64,000 nt of DNA from the NCBI GenBank assembly GCA_028716365.1, contig JAQUPZ010000010.1, positions 103,153-167,152 of the forward strand. Direction: 5' to 3'. The first letter of the stretch is position 1, and the number at the start of each line of letters is the position of its first letter. A model generated the notes under the pieces. The model made no database searches. It was not told the origin of the DNA and saw nothing but the letters and a program-made list of their open reading frames with translations. Positions 62,658-64,000 of the stretch are shown piece after piece. This DNA is from Kiritimatiellia bacterium (lineage in GTDB: Bacteria; Verrucomicrobiota; Kiritimatiellia; UBA8416; YA12-FULL-48-11). The translations under genes and the position numbers were made by a program.

Positions 62658-62700
62658 ACGGGCGCGTCAGTCCTGCTGACGCGCCCGTATACTGTTTTCT
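62658..62700. terminator. GC-rich hairpin terminator between convergent genes
   Basis: A perfect 13-base stem (ACGGGCGCGTCAG at 62,658-62,670 and CTGACGCGCCCGT at 62,676-62,688) with a 5-base loop is followed on the plus strand by a T-rich tail (62,689-62,707). It ends the GT39-like gene; on the minus strand it lies 31 bases past the glnN stop and may serve that gene as well. Confidence 0.82.
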
Positions 62701-62718
62701 TTATTTGTATAATGTCTT

Positions 62719-64000
62719 TTAATACATGAACATCATTTCAGCATATGATGGAAGCGGCCACATTTCATCAGGCAGTAACGTCTCGAGCGTGTCGGCATAT
62801 TTCCTTACCTCCAGCATGCCGAATAGTTCTGCGCCAGCATCTTCTTTGTCCAGGGCTGATTCCAACCTCCGGATTGCCTTCTGAAGTTTCTCTGTCTCTG
62901 ACACAACTTCTGCCAGCAGTTTTCTTGTCTCAGCAGTTTTGCCGCCCGCCGACTTTACCGACCTGATAATATCACCAAGTTTACCTGCATAATTAAGTGC
63001 AGCAGGTAGAATCAACGTCCTTGCCATTGTCAGTGCCACACCCGCCTCTATTTCAACAGTCTTATCATATGCATGCTGATAAACTTCATAGCGCGATCTC
63101 AGTTCGCGTTCCGTAAATACACCATATTTTACAAACATTGCTATGATCTTGGGATCAACCAGGGCTTTCAGTGCCTCAGGAGTCGTTTTCAAATTGGGAA
63201 GGCCTCGCCTTTTCGCTTCTTTATGCCATCCCTCGGTATAGTTATCGCCATCAAAAAGGATCTTTTTATGTTTCTTTATAATACCCTGCAGAACCGCCTG
63301 TAATGCAACATTGAAGTCTTTCCCGGCAGCAATATCCGATTCCAATTCTGTACATATCTCATCGAGCGCCTCGGCTACAATGGTATTCAAGGCAACATTC
63401 GGGCCCGCACAGCTCTGGTTTGAACCAACAGCACGGAATTCAAACTTGTTCCCCGTAAATGCAAATGGAGATGTTCTATTCCTGTCTGTTGCATCCCTTG
63501 GCAAGGAAGGCAGGCTCGATACACCTATCTCTATCCGTCCACCTTTCTTTGAACTTTTCGCTCCACCTCTTTCCAGCTGATTAATGACATCGACCAGCTG
63601 TTCGCCAAGAAATATTGACATAATGGCCGGAGGCGCTTCATTCGCACCCAAACGGTGATCATTCCCGGCAGTTGCAACAGTCATCCGAAGAATTGCAGCA
63701 TGGCTGTCAACTGCCTTAATCAATGCACAAATCATTGTCAGGAACTTGGCATTTTCATGCGGATTATCACCGGGAATCAACCAATTCTTACCATCAGGCC
63801 CGCAAACCGCCCAATTATTGTGTTTCCCTGAACCATTCACTCCAGCAAATGGTTTTTCGTGAAGCAGACAGACCAAACCATGCCGTTCGGCTGTTTCGCG
63901 CAATACATCCATTATCATCATGTTATGATCTACTGCCAGATTGAGATCCTCGAATACAGGTGCAATCTCAAATTGCGCAGGACATACTTCATTGTGCCGT
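62719..64000 (-). CDS. glnN: type III glutamine synthetase, C-terminal part
   Basis: The C-terminal 426 residues of GlnN (normally about 700) are present; the 5' end is beyond base 64,000. It makes glutamine from glutamate and ammonia with ATP. The visible part starts RHNEVCPAQFEIAPVFEDLN and includes LVCLLHEKPFAGVNGSGKHNNW, the glutamate/ammonia-site region of type III enzymes, and ATAGNDHRLGANEAPPAIMS. Helical segments (about 300-410) and the end MWPLPSYAEMMFMY are typical of the type III C-terminus. It is convergent with the GT39-like gene. GlnN is common in Bacteroidetes, cyanobacteria and PVC bacteria. Confidence 0.95.
   Translation of the reverse strand, partial: RHNEVCPAQFEIAPVFEDLNLAVDHNMMIMDVLRETAERHGLVCLLHEKPFAGVNGSGKHNNWAVCGPDGKNWLIPGDNPHENAKFLTMICALIKAVDSHAAILRMTVATAGNDHRLGANEAPPAIMSIFLGEQLVDVINQLERGGAKSSKKGGRIEIGVSSLPSLPRDATDRNRTSPFAFTGNKFEFRAVGSNQSCAGPNVALNTIVAEALDEICTELESDIAAGKDFNVALQAVLQGIIKKHKKILFDGDNYTEGWHKEAKRRGLPNLKTTPEALKALVDPKIIAMFVKYGVFTERELRSRYEVYQHAYDKTVEIEAGVALTMARTLILPAALNYAGKLGDIIRSVKSAGGKTAETRKLLAEVVSETEKLQKAIRRLESALDKEDAGAELFGMLEVRKYADTLETLLPDEMWPLPSYAEMMFMY

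Noticed and set aside
1..64000. CRISPR array, tRNA, rRNA, insertion sequence or prophage.
   Set aside because: Gaps between genes are short, I saw no regularly spaced repeats, no cloverleaf-like sequences with CCA ends, and no transposase, integrase or phage structural gene.

Overview
The window looks like a chromosomal segment of a Gram-negative bacterium from the PVC group, most likely a Kiritimatiellota/Lentisphaerota-like lineage. Supporting signs are a 49-residue small basic protein of a family I know from Chlamydiae and Verrucomicrobia relatives (57,074-57,223), a type III glutamine synthetase, many prepilin-like proteins, many TPR proteins, a secretin with its PilMNOP inner-membrane partners, and surface proteins with parallel beta-helix and thrombospondin-3-like repeats. 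The taxonomic call is inference. I saw no rRNA, tRNA, CRISPR array, insertion sequence or phage gene.

Layout. (1) 1-1,561: the 3' end of a sigma-54 activator (PilR/NtrC type), a sigma-54 promoter, a short type IV pilin and a terminator. (2) 1,548-27,413: a 26-kb cell-surface glycan island with four membrane proteins of the TMTC/TPR glycosyltransferase type, five or more other polytopic GT-C-like proteins (one broken by an in-frame amber codon), three GT2 enzymes (one fused to a methyltransferase), one GT9 enzyme, a free methyltransferase, a DUF2304 protein and two cobalamin-binding radical SAM enzymes. (3) 27,479-30,732: a secreted UPF0489-TPR protein, the decayed remnant of a four-helix-bundle gene, and a PAS-PAS protein with a histidine-kinase dimerisation helix but no ATPase domain. 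(4) 30,789-38,571: a minus-strand cluster of prepilins and PilX/DUF4900-like proteins, including a 1003-residue prepilin with FG-GAP/VCBS-like repeats; two further sigma-54-like promoter matches lie here. (5) 38,928-44,037: a DRE-TIM aldolase, a His-rich metal transporter of the SafE/UreH type and a BtuF-BtuC-BtuD cobalamin importer. (6) 44,380-51,846: pilM-N-O-P, an Ig-like lipoprotein and a pilQ-like secretin, followed by a hybrid kinase whose ATPase and receiver domains are both degenerate. (7) 51,879-64,000: panC with an intact hybrid kinase, a beta-helix surface protein, an SH3b protein, the small basic protein, a DnaQ-like exonuclease, a TPR protein, a murein amidase, a GT39-like protein and the 3' part of glnN.

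How the parts may work together. The pilus machinery (PilMNOP/Q), the major pilin and the minor pilin-like cargo probably make one surface apparatus, with pilin transcription driven by sigma-54 and the activator at the left edge. The cobalamin importer could supply the two B12-dependent radical SAM enzymes in the glycan island. The assembly ATPases, the platform protein PilC and the prepilin peptidase are not in this window. Of the candidates for something new, I find three most interesting: the FG-GAP prepilin with its DUF4900 companions, the family of TMTC/TPR membrane proteins next to B12-radical SAM enzymes, and the degenerate signalling proteins beside both pilus loci.
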